NCBI RefSeq assembly: GCF_900108515.1
Contig: NZ_FNWW01000005.1
Coordinates: 310,001-374,000, forward strand
DNA from: Halobacillus karajensis
Lineage (GTDB): Bacteria > Bacillota > Bacilli > Bacillales > Halobacillaceae
Direction: 5' to 3'
Length of the DNA: 64,000 nucleotides
The first letter of the stretch is position 1; each line of letters begins with the position of its first letter. Shown here piece by piece: positions 27,472 through 36,351 of the stretch. The translations under genes and the position numbers were made by a program. The notes under the pieces are model-generated. The model searched no databases and had not been told where the DNA came from. It worked only from the letters and a program-made list of their open reading frames with translations.

Positions 27472-27676
27472 ATATGATTTTTTCGACAATTATTATTTTA
27501 TATAGATAGCGGGAAAAAATCAAGGGTTTTTTATGATTGATTAATATGAATTGGGTAGATATCATCTCGTACGCCTCTACCAATGGGAGGGTGGTAGTTA
27601 CCCTTTATTTTAAGGGTTAATATAAAATGGAAAAGGGAACGACTAAATGCGAGACAGTGTTAAGGAGGGAAATAAA

Positions 27677-28369
27677 ATGCTGTTTTCAGGAACAAAGCTT
27701 TCCGATTTATCAAAAGTATCCATCCTTATCATATTAGCAGGATTCGGTATTGTAGGTGGAGCGGTGTATCTCTTCATAGAACTGGCCGCAGAGATTTTAG
27801 AAAAGGAGAAATTCCTTATTGATCAGGCAGCTATGGATGTTGTGACGAAAATGAGTGCTCCATGGCTAGATACTTTCTGGGGATGGACGACTGATTTAGG
27901 ATCTGTTCCATTCATAACCCTTGCATCGATTATTCTACTTATCTATTTGCTGCTTTTATCTTCGTACAGCCGTTGGGTTGGTATATATTTTTCTATTGCA
28001 ATGCTTGGAATCAGTGCATTGACCAAACTTCTTAAAGTAACATTTGAACGTCAACGTCCAGAGGTATTGGCAGAGTTTGATGGAACTGGATTTAGTTTTC
28101 CTAGTGGACATTCTACGGGTTCGATTGTGTTCTATGGATTCGTTATTTATTTAATAGTCATCAGTCCTTTACAGAAAAAGTGGAAATGGCTTATCAACCT
28201 TTTGCTTGGTTTATTAATTGCTATGATTGGGTTATCGAGAGTCTATTTAAGTGTCCATTACTTCACTGATATAGTGGCTGGTTTTCTGTTTGGCCTTGCG
28301 TGGCTCTTTGTCTCCATCTTTGCCTTGGAAATAACTTTATGGAATCAGCGTAGACGACAAAGCCGTTGA
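27677..28369 (+). CDS. PAP2 family membrane phosphatase
   Basis: 230-aa integral membrane lipid phosphatase of the phosphatidic acid phosphatase type 2 family (PgpB/BcrC class), with about six helices. The three catalytic motifs are intact: KVTFERQRP (K-x6-RP), PSGHS, and SRVYLSVHYFTD (SR-x5-H-x3-D). Likely substrates are phosphatidylglycerol phosphate or undecaprenyl diphosphate. ATG at 27677 with AAGGAGGG upstream; an in-frame start at 27647 lacks a site. Single gene with a terminator at 28405. Confidence 0.9.
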   Translation: MLFSGTKLSDLSKVSILIILAGFGIVGGAVYLFIELAAEILEKEKFLIDQAAMDVVTKMSAPWLDTFWGWTTDLGSVPFITLASIILLIYLLLLSSYSRWVGIYFSIAMLGISALTKLLKVTFERQRPEVLAEFDGTGFSFPSGHSTGSIVFYGFVIYLIVISPLQKKWKWLINLLLGLLIAMIGLSRVYLSVHYFTDIVAGFLFGLAWLFVSIFALEITLWNQRRRQSR

Positions 28370-28404
28370 TCATGTTGTTAAGGAGTGGGTAAAATGATAA
28401 CCAA

Positions 28405-28439
28405 TAATAAAGACGCCTTGTCATGGGGCGTCTTTATTT
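28405..28439. terminator. Bidirectional terminator
   Basis: AATAAAGACGCC pairs with GGGCGTCTTTATT (small internal offset). It lies between the converging PAP2 gene and the que operon. Confidence 0.75.
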
Positions 28440-28520
28440 AACTATTTCATTTTGAAAGAAGTGAGTATCCCTGCTTCTGGATCAACTCTCCGGTGAGCAT
28501 GGCGTCTTGAAGTTTTTCCT

Positions 28521-29249
28521 TTATACTCCTCGCTTATTTCCCCATACAAGCGCGTGAACTTGTGGGAGCACGCGGACTTTGTTTAATTTAGGGGAAGCCA
28601 CCACTTGGTCAATAAGCCATTCATACTGGTCAAGAAGGTGACTTGCCAGTGTACTGGATTCATCTTCTTCAAGATCATCATTCCCCACTTGCAGGAAGAA
28701 GGGAACATTTGGGTAGCGTTCATGAACCTTTTCAGCGTATTTGAGATCCTCATTGTTAAAAATGACGACTTTTAAACTTGTATTTCTGAGACGTTCTTCT
28801 TTTTCTAAATGATTGATTATACCATCCAAGGCCTCCCAGTTGGTCTCCATTTTGGAACTTGGAGGCTTCGGTGAAATGGTCAGATCATCAATTTCCAGAA
28901 ACCAATCCTGCCAGCGGCTTCCTTGGGTTTCAAGGGCGATTTCTATCTCTTTTTCATGTAAAAGATTAATCAGATCATGTAAGTTTTTTAAGAGGGCAGG
29001 GTTCCCGCCGGAGATAGTTACATGATCAAATTGGTCTCCGCCTGTCTGAATAAGTCGGTCGACGATCTCATGCGCTGTCAGTCGTTCGATGTCCTGTTTG
29101 GCACTGCCATCCCAAGTGAACGCTGAATCGCACCAGGCACAGCTATAATCACAGCCGGCAGTCCGTACGAACATCGTTTTTCTACCTACAACCATTCCTT
29201 CCCCCTGGATAGTAGGTCCGAAAATTTCTAGAACGGGGAATTTATTCAA
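28521..29249 (-). CDS. queE: 7-carboxy-7-deazaguanine synthase
   Basis: Radical SAM enzyme, 242 aa, which turns CPH4 into 7-carboxy-7-deazaguanine in preQ0/queuosine synthesis. The iron-sulfur motif is CDYSCAWCD (C-x3-C-x2-C), and the N-terminal FGPTIQGEG is typical. The C-terminal end (LVWGNKRGV) matches bacillar QueE. Starts inside the end of queD (8-nt overlap); last gene of queC-queD-queE. Confidence 0.95.
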   Translation of the reverse strand: MNKFPVLEIFGPTIQGEGMVVGRKTMFVRTAGCDYSCAWCDSAFTWDGSAKQDIERLTAHEIVDRLIQTGGDQFDHVTISGGNPALLKNLHDLINLLHEKEIEIALETQGSRWQDWFLEIDDLTISPKPPSSKMETNWEALDGIINHLEKEERLRNTSLKVVIFNNEDLKYAEKVHERYPNVPFFLQVGNDDLEEDESSTLASHLLDQYEWLIDQVVASPKLNKVRVLPQVHALVWGNKRGV

Positions 29250-29709
29250 CGGTCATCCACTCCCTTCTAGCTTCGGCATAACTTGTTGGTGTTTCATAAA
29301 GCTTTACAAATTCTACACGACAATGATTGGAGTGTCCCTGAAGTGCCTCTTCCATTTTTTCATAGATCCAGACAACCATATTTTCAGCAGTTGTATTCAT
29401 GTTGGGAAGAGTGTCGTTTAAATAACGGTGGTCCAGGTGTACTTCTATTTGTTCTTTCCATATCTTCTTAATATCCCCAAAGTCAATAACAAGGCCGATC
29501 TCATCAACAAAACCACTAATTCCAAAGATTACTTTATACGTATGCCCATGAAGGTTTTTACATTTCCCTTCATAACAATGTAAATGGTGGGCGGCATCGA
29601 AGGTGAATTCTTTGCTGACCAGAACCCGCTTCTGGTGGTATTTCAGTTCATGACGTTTGATATCTTCATCGAATTTCTGCAGATTCTCAACAATCGTAAA
29701 TCCGTACAT
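29242..29709 (-). CDS. queD: 6-carboxy-5,6,7,8-tetrahydropterin synthase
   Basis: Converts 7,8-dihydroneopterin triphosphate to CPH4. 155 aa of the PTPS/QueD family. Zinc ligands come from FDAAHHLHCYEGKC and NLHGHTY; the catalytic Cys lies in the same region. The N-terminal extension of about 30 residues is usual in Bacillus QueD (YkvK). ATG at 29709 overlaps the queC stop as TGATG, so the TTG at 29712 is not used. Second gene of the operon. Confidence 0.94.
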   Translation of the reverse strand: MYGFTIVENLQKFDEDIKRHELKYHQKRVLVSKEFTFDAAHHLHCYEGKCKNLHGHTYKVIFGISGFVDEIGLVIDFGDIKKIWKEQIEVHLDHRYLNDTLPNMNTTAENMVVWIYEKMEEALQGHSNHCRVEFVKLYETPTSYAEARREWMTVE

Positions 29710-30374
29710 CAATCTTGCACCTCTTTTTTAGACAAGTAGGTATCCAGGCCATTTCTTCGTAGTTCACAAGCAGGGCATTCGCCACAGCCATCTCCGCGTA
29801 CACCGTTATAGCAGGTTAATGTTTTAGTGCGTACGTAGTTGAACGCATCGAGTTGGTCTGCCAACTCCCACGTCTCTGCTTTATCCAGCCACATTAAAGG
29901 CGTATGGATAACAAATTCATCGTCCATGGATAAATTTAAGGAGACATTCAATGATTTAACAAATACATCTCGGCAGTCTGGATAACCACTAAAATCTGTC
30001 TCACAGACGCCTGTAACGATATGCTTGGCATTAATTTGCCGGGCGAGTATAGTTGCAAAAGACAAGAATAATAGATTGCGTCCAGGGACGAAGGTGGAAG
30101 GGAGTTCACCCTCTTCTCCTTCTTTCACTTCAATATCGTCTCTTGTTAAAGCATTGGGAGCCAATTGATTGAGTAATGACATATCAAGAATATGTTGGCG
30201 CACCTTTTGGTCTTCCGCGATTTCTTGCGCCACTTTTATTTCCTCTTTATGCCGCTGATTGTAGTCAAAAGTGACGACTTCGACATGGTCGAATTTTTTC
30301 AAAGCCCAGAACAAGCATGTGGTACTATCCTGACCGCCACTGAATACAACTACGGCTTTACTGTTTTTTTCCAT
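29709..30374 (-). CDS. queC: 7-cyano-7-deazaguanine synthase
   Basis: ATP-dependent conversion of CDG to preQ0, 221 aa. The PP-loop motif is SGGQDSTT (residues 13-20), and the C-terminal zinc site is [19 protein letters not shown] at 30374 with AAAGGAG upstream. First gene of queCDE; its 5' leader holds a preQ1-I riboswitch and terminator. The preQ0 reductase gene queF, in the operon in B. subtilis, is not found in this window. Confidence 0.95.
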   Translation of the reverse strand: MEKNSKAVVVFSGGQDSTTCLFWALKKFDHVEVVTFDYNQRHKEEIKVAQEIAEDQKVRQHILDMSLLNQLAPNALTRDDIEVKEGEEGELPSTFVPGRNLLFLSFATILARQINAKHIVTGVCETDFSGYPDCRDVFVKSLNVSLNLSMDDEFVIHTPLMWLDKAETWELADQLDAFNYVRTKTLTCYNGVRGDGCGECPACELRRNGLDTYLSKKEVQD

Positions 30375-30430
30375 AAAAAAATTCTCCTTTCATCGTTCGA
30401 AAAAGAGAATTCTATACACCCAAAACCATA

Positions 30431-30500
30431 AAAAAACCGTACCTAAGGCAAGGTACAGTTCCATCCTTAGTTTTTTATAGAGGGTGTAGCTAGAACCTCT
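30431..30500 (-). promoter_or_regulatory. preQ1-I riboswitch with terminator, queC leader
   Basis: The aptamer is at 30467-30500 on the minus strand: stem AGAGG/CCTCT around TTCTAGCTACA, then the A-rich tail ATAAAAAACTAA that folds back as the pseudoknot. It matches the class I preQ1 consensus base for base over its core. A terminator follows at 30431-30459 (ACTGTACCT paired with AGGTACGGT, then TTTTTT). The preQ1-bound form should terminate transcription of queCDE. Confidence 0.92.
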
Positions 30501-30644
30501 CCTGCCAAAAAGCAGACTTGTATTTAATTAACTTTATTTATCTTAACACGAGAACATGGCAGATGGAAACCCAAAGTCATCATAGATTGGCAGGGACTAG
30601 GAAAATACTATTCTAGAATTTTTTCTATGAATGTATTTTACCTG

Positions 30645-30672
30645 TTGACTTCCCTGTGCTTTTTTGTATAAT
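30645..30672 (+). promoter_or_regulatory. Promoter of argGH
   Basis: TTGACT (30645-30650) and TATAAT (30667-30672), 16-nt spacer; transcription would start just ahead of the T-box leader. Confidence 0.7.
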
Positions 30673-30684
30673 TATAAATAATCA

Positions 30685-30926
30685 ATTATAAAAATACATT
30701 CGTTGATGAAGAGAGTACATGTAAGGAGAACTTGCAGCGAGCTGGGGATGGTGGAAGCCTGGTAGTTGATTTATATGGAACGCACTTCTGAGAAGTTTGG
30801 GTGAAATAAAGTAGCCAAATCCGGGAGCCCCCGTTATCAGCTTCGAGTTGGTCTGACATTCAGACAATTAGAGTGGCACCGCGGATTATAAAACCGTCTC
30901 TTACCTGGGTAGGAGACGGTTTTTTT
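30685..30926 (+). promoter_or_regulatory. T-box leader, arginine specific (CGC specifier), for argGH
   Basis: Stem I features (GGATGGTGGAAGCC distal region), then GGAA followed by the specifier CGC at 30781-30783 and ACTTCTGAG. The conserved antiterminator element AGAGTGGCACCGCGG is at 30870-30884, and a terminator with stem ACCGTCTC...GAGACGGT and seven T is at 30892-30926. CGC is an Arg codon, so uncharged tRNA-Arg should switch on argininosuccinate synthase and lyase. Confidence 0.92.
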
Positions 30927-30953
30927 ATGGACAATAATCGAGGAGGTAATCTT

Positions 30954-32189
30954 ATGACAAAACCAAAAGTAGTATTAGCTTATTCAGGTGGATTAGACAC
31001 ATCGATTTCAATTAAATGGATTCAAGAGAAGTATGGGTATGATGTTATTGCACTGGGCCTTGATGTCGGGGAAGGGAAAGACCTGGAAACGATTCGCCAA
31101 AAAGCCCTTGATGTAGGAGCGATTAAAGCGATTATGGTGGATGCTAAGGAAATCCTGGCGGAAGAGTATTTATTGCCCGCACTAAAAGCCAATGCGCTGT
31201 ATGAAGGGAAATACCCATTATCTTCAGCACTGTCCCGCCCGCTCATTTCTAAGCTGCTTGTGGAAGTAGCAGAACAAGAAGGTGCCGTAGCAGTTGCCCA
31301 TGGGTGTACGGGGAAAGGGAATGATCAAGTACGTTTTGAAGTTTCTATTCAAGCACTGAACCCTGATTTGGAAGTCATTGCACCTGTACGTGAATGGGGA
31401 ATGACGCGTGATGAACAAATTGTCTATGCGGAAGAGAAAGGTATTCCGGTTCCGGTGAATTTAGAAAATCCATTTTCTATCGATGCCAACATCTGGGGAC
31501 GTGCCTGTGAAGCGGGGGTCCTTGAAGATCCGTGGAAAGAGGCACCGGAAGCAGCTTATGCATGGACCAATCCTATTGAAGAAACACCTGATGATCCTGA
31601 GACCATTGAAATCGATTTCGTAGAAGGAAAACCTGTAGGATTAAATGGACAACAAATGGATCTTGTAGCTTTGATCGAATACCTGAATGAACTTGGCGGT
31701 AAGCATGGGGTTGGAAGAATTGATCATACCGAAAATCGTCTAGTAGGGATTAAATCAAGAGAAGTTTATGAGAACCCAGCAGCTATGATCTTAATTCATG
31801 CTCATAAGGAATTGGAATTTTTAACTCAGACGAGAGAGGTTTCTCAATATAAAGCCAGTGTCGACCAACAGCTATCTAAAATTATTTATGATGGTCTGTG
31901 GTATTCTCCATTACAGCCGGCACTATCGGCTTTTGTAGATTCCACTCAGCAAGTCGTCACCGGAACTGTCAAAGTGAAATTATTTAAAGGCCATCATAAC
32001 GTTATCGGTAAGAAATCACCTGTCAGCCTTTATAATGAAGAGCTCTCCACATATTCTAAAGAAGATGCGTTCGATCATAATGCTGCTGTTGGTTTCATCA
32101 AATTATGGGGATTGCCGACAAAGGTTCATGCTGATGTTCATAAAGGAGAAAAGTTATTAGATCAAGCCGTGGTGACCCAACATGACTAA
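30954..32189 (+). CDS. argG: Argininosuccinate synthase
   Basis: Joins citrulline and aspartate with ATP, the penultimate arginine step. 411 aa. N-terminal PP-loop AYSGGLDTS is at residues 9-17. The family segments [21 protein letters not shown] and [10 protein letters not shown] follow. ATG at 30954 has GAGGAGG upstream; a longer in-frame reading from 30873 would lie inside the T-box terminator. Overlaps argH by 8 nt. Confidence 0.97.
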   Translation: MTKPKVVLAYSGGLDTSISIKWIQEKYGYDVIALGLDVGEGKDLETIRQKALDVGAIKAIMVDAKEILAEEYLLPALKANALYEGKYPLSSALSRPLISKLLVEVAEQEGAVAVAHGCTGKGNDQVRFEVSIQALNPDLEVIAPVREWGMTRDEQIVYAEEKGIPVPVNLENPFSIDANIWGRACEAGVLEDPWKEAPEAAYAWTNPIEETPDDPETIEIDFVEGKPVGLNGQQMDLVALIEYLNELGGKHGVGRIDHTENRLVGIKSREVYENPAAMILIHAHKELEFLTQTREVSQYKASVDQQLSKIIYDGLWYSPLQPALSAFVDSTQQVVTGTVKVKLFKGHHNVIGKKSPVSLYNEELSTYSKEDAFDHNAAVGFIKLWGLPTKVHADVHKGEKLLDQAVVTQHD

Positions 32190-33555
32190 GTTATGGGGGG
32201 GACGATTTACGAAGCCTACCAATCAATTGGTGGAAGAGTACACCTCTTCCATCCATTTTGATCAAAAATTAGCGCTTCAGGATATCCAGGGAAGTATTGC
32301 TCACGTGGAAATGCTTGGAGCGTGTGACATCCTCGATAACATTGAAGTGACACGGATCAAAGAAGGGTTGCGATCTATAGAAGAAAAAGTAAAAAACGGG
32401 GACGTCACTTTTTCTGTTGAACATGAAGATATTCATATGAACATTGAGAAGTTACTCATTGAAGAAATCGGACCCGTCGGAGGAAAATTGCATACAGGCA
32501 GAAGTAGGAACGACCAAGTAGCCACAGATATGCATTTATATTTGCGTGAAAAAACATATGCTTTAATCGAGCTGGTGGAAGGTGTTCAAAGATCACTTGT
32601 CGATCAGGCAGAAGAGCATGTAAAAACCATCCTGCCTGGTTATACCCATTTACAGCGTGCCCAGCCAGTTTCTTTCGGCCATCATTTACTTGCCTACTTC
32701 TGGATGTTTGAAAGAGACAAGGAACGTTTGCGGGATAGTTTGAAACGAATCAATTGGTGTCCGCTTGGGGCTGCAGCATTGGCGGGTACGCCTTACCCCA
32801 TCGATCGAAAAATGACGGCCGATGCGTTAGGATTTGACCACCCCTACCCGAACTCACTGGATGCTGTCAGTGATCGCGATTTCATTTTGGAGTTTTTATC
32901 TATATCATCAATTATGATTACACATATCTCCCGTCTCTCGGAAGAATTGATTTTGTGGGGGAGTCAGGAATTTCAATTTGTTGAATTAGACGATGCCTTC
33001 TGTACAGGCTCAAGTATTATGCCCCAAAAGAAAAATCCCGACGTACCAGAGTTGCTACGAGGGAAAACGGGGAGAATATATGGCCACCTAATGGGACTCC
33101 TCACCCTGCTGAAAGGGCTGCCTCTCGCTTATAATAAAGATATGCAGGAAGATAAAGAGGGGATGTTCGATACGGTCGATACGTTAGAAGGTGCCTTATC
33201 TTTACTTGCTCCGATGCTTGCATCCATGGAAGTTAAAGCAGGTCAAATGAAGAGCGCGGTCACCGAGGACTATTCCAACGCAACCGATATTGCAGATTAC
33301 CTTGCTGTTAAAGGATTACCCTTCCGGGAAGCTCATGAGGTGATCGGTAAGATTGTCCTTTATTCTATTCAGAAAGAAAAGTATCTGCTGGACTTGAGCC
33401 TGGAAGAATATAAGGAATTTTCGCCTCTTTTTGAAGCGGATATCTTTGAAAAGTTAAATCCAAATCAAGTAGTAGCTGCAAGAAACAGTGAAGGTGGAAC
33501 AGGTTTTGCCCAAGTGGAGAAGCAAATTCAATTAGCTAAAGAGCATCTCTCTTAA
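32182..33555 (+). CDS. argH: Argininosuccinate lyase
   Basis: Cleaves argininosuccinate to arginine and fumarate. 457 aa of the fumarase/aspartase superfamily. Signature [20 protein letters not shown] (20 residues) contains the catalytic Ser loop. [13 protein letters not shown] and [12 protein letters not shown] are also present. Starts within argG and is controlled with it. A hairpin follows at 33540. Confidence 0.97.
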   Translation: MTKLWGGRFTKPTNQLVEEYTSSIHFDQKLALQDIQGSIAHVEMLGACDILDNIEVTRIKEGLRSIEEKVKNGDVTFSVEHEDIHMNIEKLLIEEIGPVGGKLHTGRSRNDQVATDMHLYLREKTYALIELVEGVQRSLVDQAEEHVKTILPGYTHLQRAQPVSFGHHLLAYFWMFERDKERLRDSLKRINWCPLGAAALAGTPYPIDRKMTADALGFDHPYPNSLDAVSDRDFILEFLSISSIMITHISRLSEELILWGSQEFQFVELDDAFCTGSSIMPQKKNPDVPELLRGKTGRIYGHLMGLLTLLKGLPLAYNKDMQEDKEGMFDTVDTLEGALSLLAPMLASMEVKAGQMKSAVTEDYSNATDIADYLAVKGLPFREAHEVIGKIVLYSIQKEKYLLDLSLEEYKEFSPLFEADIFEKLNPNQVVAARNSEGGTGFAQVEKQIQLAKEHLS

Positions 33556-33572
33556 GGGAGGTGCTCTTTGTC
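33540..33572 (+). terminator. Terminator of argGH
   Basis: AGAGCATCTCTCTT and AAGGGAGGTGCTCTTT pair imperfectly across the argH stop codon, followed by a short T-run. Confidence 0.6.
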
Positions 33573-33704
33573 GTCTAAAATAAAAAATATTTACTTGAGC
33601 ATAACTATTTATAGTAGGGATCACCAATTCTCCCCTACTAACTTACTTACGTTTGCCAGGTGTTCTACGTATCTTGAGGTTTTTTTAAGGTGATATGCCA
33701 TAAG

Positions 33705-33729
33705 GTTTGAACCTGGGAGAGAGGGGAAA
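33705..33729 (+). promoter_or_regulatory. Possible SigB promoter
   Basis: GTTTGA (33705-33710), 13-nt spacer, GGGAAA (33724-33729) match the general-stress sigma B pattern GTTTNN-N13-GGGWAW. It lies about 39 nt before the start codon of the 113-aa protein. Confidence 0.4.
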
Positions 33730-33767
33730 TTGTAACCATACGACTTTTTATAGAGGAGGGTGAGCTT

Positions 33768-34109
33768 ATGACAAAATCAGTGCAGGCGTATTTTGCTACA
33801 GAGAATGATGCAGAAAGTGCCAAAGCATCGTTACAATCTTTGTCAATCGGTCGGGAAACTGTAGAAGCTATTCCAGAAGATACAGATATGACACCCATTA
33901 TCCCTGTAGCTGGATCGACCAATTCGGGTGGGGGAACATTTAATTTTACGGAAGTCGTTTCACCTAAACAAGATCATGAGCACGCCAAGTCGGATAAAAA
34001 AACGTTGACTCACATTCTCCACTTTACGCTTCCAGCGGAAGAAATTGAGCGTGCGCTCCAAATTATTAAAGATCACAAGGGATATATAAACAGGAAGGAT
34101 ATGGAGTAG
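33768..34109 (+). CDS. Hypothetical protein, 113 aa, possibly general-stress
   Basis: I do not recognise a named family. Residues 4-40 (VQAYFATENDAESAKASLQSLS...) read as a beta-alpha-beta unit like those of ferredoxin-like stress proteins (YflT-type), then comes a Gly/Thr linker (STNSGGGTFNFT) and a C-terminal second half with LTHILHFTLPAEEIERALQI. The symmetry suggests two strand-helix units facing each other. Excellent ribosome binding site (AGAGGAGGGTGAG). A sigma-B-like promoter precedes it and a strong terminator follows. Confidence 0.6.
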   Translation: MTKSVQAYFATENDAESAKASLQSLSIGRETVEAIPEDTDMTPIIPVAGSTNSGGGTFNFTEVVSPKQDHEHAKSDKKTLTHILHFTLPAEEIERALQIIKDHKGYINRKDME

Positions 34110-34149
34110 ATCCTGAGGGAGCAGGGAGTTTGTCCGCCTATTTCGAAAT

Positions 34150-34215
34150 AAAGAAGAAAAAACGATACCTCACATTGTTATACATTCAACGCCGTGAGGT
34201 ATCGTTTTTTGTTAG
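34150..34215 (+). terminator. Terminator with long stem
   Basis: AAAAAACGATACCTCAC pairs with GTGAGGTATCGTTTTTT (17 bp) around a 20-nt loop. Symmetrical, likely effective in both directions. Confidence 0.8.
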
Positions 34216-34284
34216 AGAAAAGGGAATCGACAGCCAATTATAGAAGGGAAGGATAATTAAAAATTACTTGAAAGGGGCTATAAA

Positions 34285-34759
34285 ATGTCGAACTCCCTAA
34301 ATATTTCGATCCATGGGGTAAAGACCATTAAGGAAAAGAGACTCGTCGGGTATCGTGTGATTTGTGAGGATATGGTTGGATATAGTTAAGAGATTGAGAG
34401 CTTCTTTGTTATTGAAAAGCCGTAAAGATGAAATTCAACAGATGAAGGCTCCTGTTAAGCTTATCGGTGCATTCAAAGCCGAAGATACCTAACAAGATGA
34501 CGGTTATTGGGTTTGTTACGAAGTCCATGAGTATGAAAGTATTCCTGATGGGATGGTCAGTCTTACTGTCCCTTCGCAAAAATATGCCATTCTTCACTTT
34601 ACAGGACATGCCTCTCAAATTTATCAGATGTAAAGCCACCTGCATCAGTGGATAGATGAAAATGGGTATAGGCGGTCACCCGAAAAGTGGACCTTGGAGG
34701 TTTATTCGAAGTGGACAGAAGCGGAAGATGAAGTGGAGTTATGTGATCCTTTGGCTTAA
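34285..34759 (+). pseudogene. Degraded GyrI-like / AraC effector-binding domain protein
   Basis: A ribosome binding site (GAAAGGGG) and ATG at 34285 open a frame that reads as a GyrI-like small-molecule-binding protein (start ISIHGVKTIKEKRLVGYRV; later PVKLIGAFKAED, DDGYWVCYEVHEYESIPDGM, KYAILHFTGHASQIYQM, LHQWIDENGYRRSP and a final LEVYSKW). The homology-like reading needs passage through three in-frame TAA stops and one frameshift near 34425. Total span is about 158 codons, the full length of the family, so this is a recently inactivated whole gene rather than a fragment. Confidence 0.8.
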
Positions 34760-34782
34760 TAATATTCCAGGAGCGCGAAAGA

Positions 34783-34818
34783 CAAAACCCTGGGAGGCCT
34801 TTTGCCTTCAGGGTTTTG
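34783..34818. terminator. Terminator between pseudogene and M14 peptidase gene
   Basis: AAAACCCTG pairs with CAGGGTTTT with a 14-nt loop; flanking A and T runs on both sides. It lies beyond the 3' end of the minus-strand peptidase gene. Confidence 0.65.
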
Positions 34819-34851
34819 GTGACTATCATGGTATCCTTTATATTCGGAAAC

Positions 34852-36039
34852 TCACATATATAAACTGGCTAAAAAGATCCCGATTGTCTCTTGGTAAATC
34901 TCATCAAATTGTTCGAGGGGCAGGGGATTCACCCCCTGTCCTAACTCCACAGTGAAGCCCGGCTGTCTGAATTCCTGGATAAACCAGTCTTTGTATCCTG
35001 AAAAACTGTCCACATATCGTATCGGTTCATAACCGCTAACCCGCTCAAACTCATTAACGATTGCCATAGACCTAGGGGGTTCCAGTCCTTCATATCCCCA
35101 AAAAATCACTTCCCCCTGTGTATGAAAGGCAAGCATTTTCTCAAAGTTTCTAGATTCAGCGAGTTCGGCCATGGCGATTGTTTCCGGCTCCGTCAAAGGC
35201 TGATAGCCTGGGAAGTCTCTTGGAGCAGGGGATGTCGGTTTGCGAGCTGCATCTACTTCCCACTTGGCCGGATACTGATTATTCAAATCAACTCCACGGA
35301 TGTTTGCCTTCCAATCTGAAAAATCAATATTCCCCTCATTGATTCGTAAGGCCTCTTCTCCGTATTCCCCTTCTGGAGGACCGTTCAGCACCAGGTCAAC
35401 GCCATCAGGGTCGACCATCGGAACAATAGATAACGTGACCTGATCATAAAAAGGGAGAATTTCTAAGCCGCGTATGGTTTCTTTATTTGTAAGAGCGAGA
35501 AGGTAATCATTTAAGAACTGCATCATAACCGCTGTAGTTATCCACTCGTTTGCATGAAAAGAACCATTCCAATGGACAATTTTCGATCCGTTTCCGATTT
35601 GTAATTCTACAAGCTCTTTATCCATGACACTATTTCCGAATGTTTGTCTTCGGATAAAAGGATATAAGGCATACAGTTTATTTAAGTCACTTGTCAGCAA
35701 ATCGAAATCGTAAGGGCGATTTCCATCAACGACTCTATAAGTTATATGAACGGGTAGTAGGATAGTTTGCCCTGTTTGAAGTACTTTGGGATTTACCGAG
35801 GGATTCAATAGGGCTATCGCATCCAGAGAGATTCTTCGTTCGCTGGCAATTTTCCAGAAGGTATCTCCTGTCTGTACACGGTATTGGGTGGTTTGGTATC
35901 CGGGAATTCGAATCGTCTGTCCAATCTGTAATGAGGAAGGATCTGCTTCAGGGTTCGAATCTATGATTAAATCCAATCCTACATTGAAGAGATTGGAATA
36001 ATACCATAACGAATCACCACTTCTGACTTTAACGTCCAT
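34852..36039 (-). CDS. LysM-containing M14 zinc carboxypeptidase (gamma-D-glutamyl-diaminopimelate endopeptidase type)
   Basis: 395-aa cell-wall hydrolase. Two N-terminal LysM repeats (about residues 2-47 and 52-97; VRSGDSLWYYSN, VQTGDTFWKIAS) bind peptidoglycan. An M14 domain follows, with the zinc motif HANEW (H-x-x-E), a later zinc His (AFHTQGEVIFW) and a catalytic Glu in GFTVELGQG. Order and size match endopeptidase I of Lysinibacillus sphaericus, which cuts the gamma-D-Glu-meso-A2pm bond in spore or cortex peptides. No signal peptide is seen, as in that enzyme. ATG at 36039 follows AAAGGAGG. Confidence 0.87.
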   Translation of the reverse strand: MDVKVRSGDSLWYYSNLFNVGLDLIIDSNPEADPSSLQIGQTIRIPGYQTTQYRVQTGDTFWKIASERRISLDAIALLNPSVNPKVLQTGQTILLPVHITYRVVDGNRPYDFDLLTSDLNKLYALYPFIRRQTFGNSVMDKELVELQIGNGSKIVHWNGSFHANEWITTAVMMQFLNDYLLALTNKETIRGLEILPFYDQVTLSIVPMVDPDGVDLVLNGPPEGEYGEEALRINEGNIDFSDWKANIRGVDLNNQYPAKWEVDAARKPTSPAPRDFPGYQPLTEPETIAMAELAESRNFEKMLAFHTQGEVIFWGYEGLEPPRSMAIVNEFERVSGYEPIRYVDSFSGYKDWFIQEFRQPGFTVELGQGVNPLPLEQFDEIYQETIGIFLASLYM

Positions 36040-36351
36040 GAGGTTCCTCCTTTATCGGCCCTTTTTATAAATATATGGAAATGAAGTGAATTGATGAATC
36101 CCTTGTCTGTCTTGAGTATCTCCATTTTCCAACATTCTCATCATTTTTAAGGTACAATAGAGGAATGGTTTTACTCGTTTCGGAATATTGCTGGGAAAAG
36201 ACGAGAGGGACATCCCTTTCTCTATGGAGAAAAATGGGTCTTTCAGAATAAAAAGGACGGGGATCAAGGCAGAATAGTTTTTGAAGACCATGAATAATAA
36301 ACGAGGCTTTGGAATTAAGAAGCTGATTTTATAGAAAGTAGTGAATAAATT
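36040..36351. other. Intergenic 312 bp, promoter region of divergent genes
   Basis: Separates the M14 peptidase from the DEAD helicase. I see no gene with a ribosome binding site, and no recognisable RNA motif. It presumably contains both promoters and a long 5' leader for the helicase, as is usual for cold-inducible helicase genes. Confidence 0.45.

Noticed and set aside
27392..27583. Minus-strand 63-aa frame
   Set aside because: It lies across the tRNA-Ala gene; chance frame.
30873..30953. Longer argG reading starting upstream
   Set aside because: The region is the T-box terminator; the strong ribosome binding site supports the ATG at 30954.
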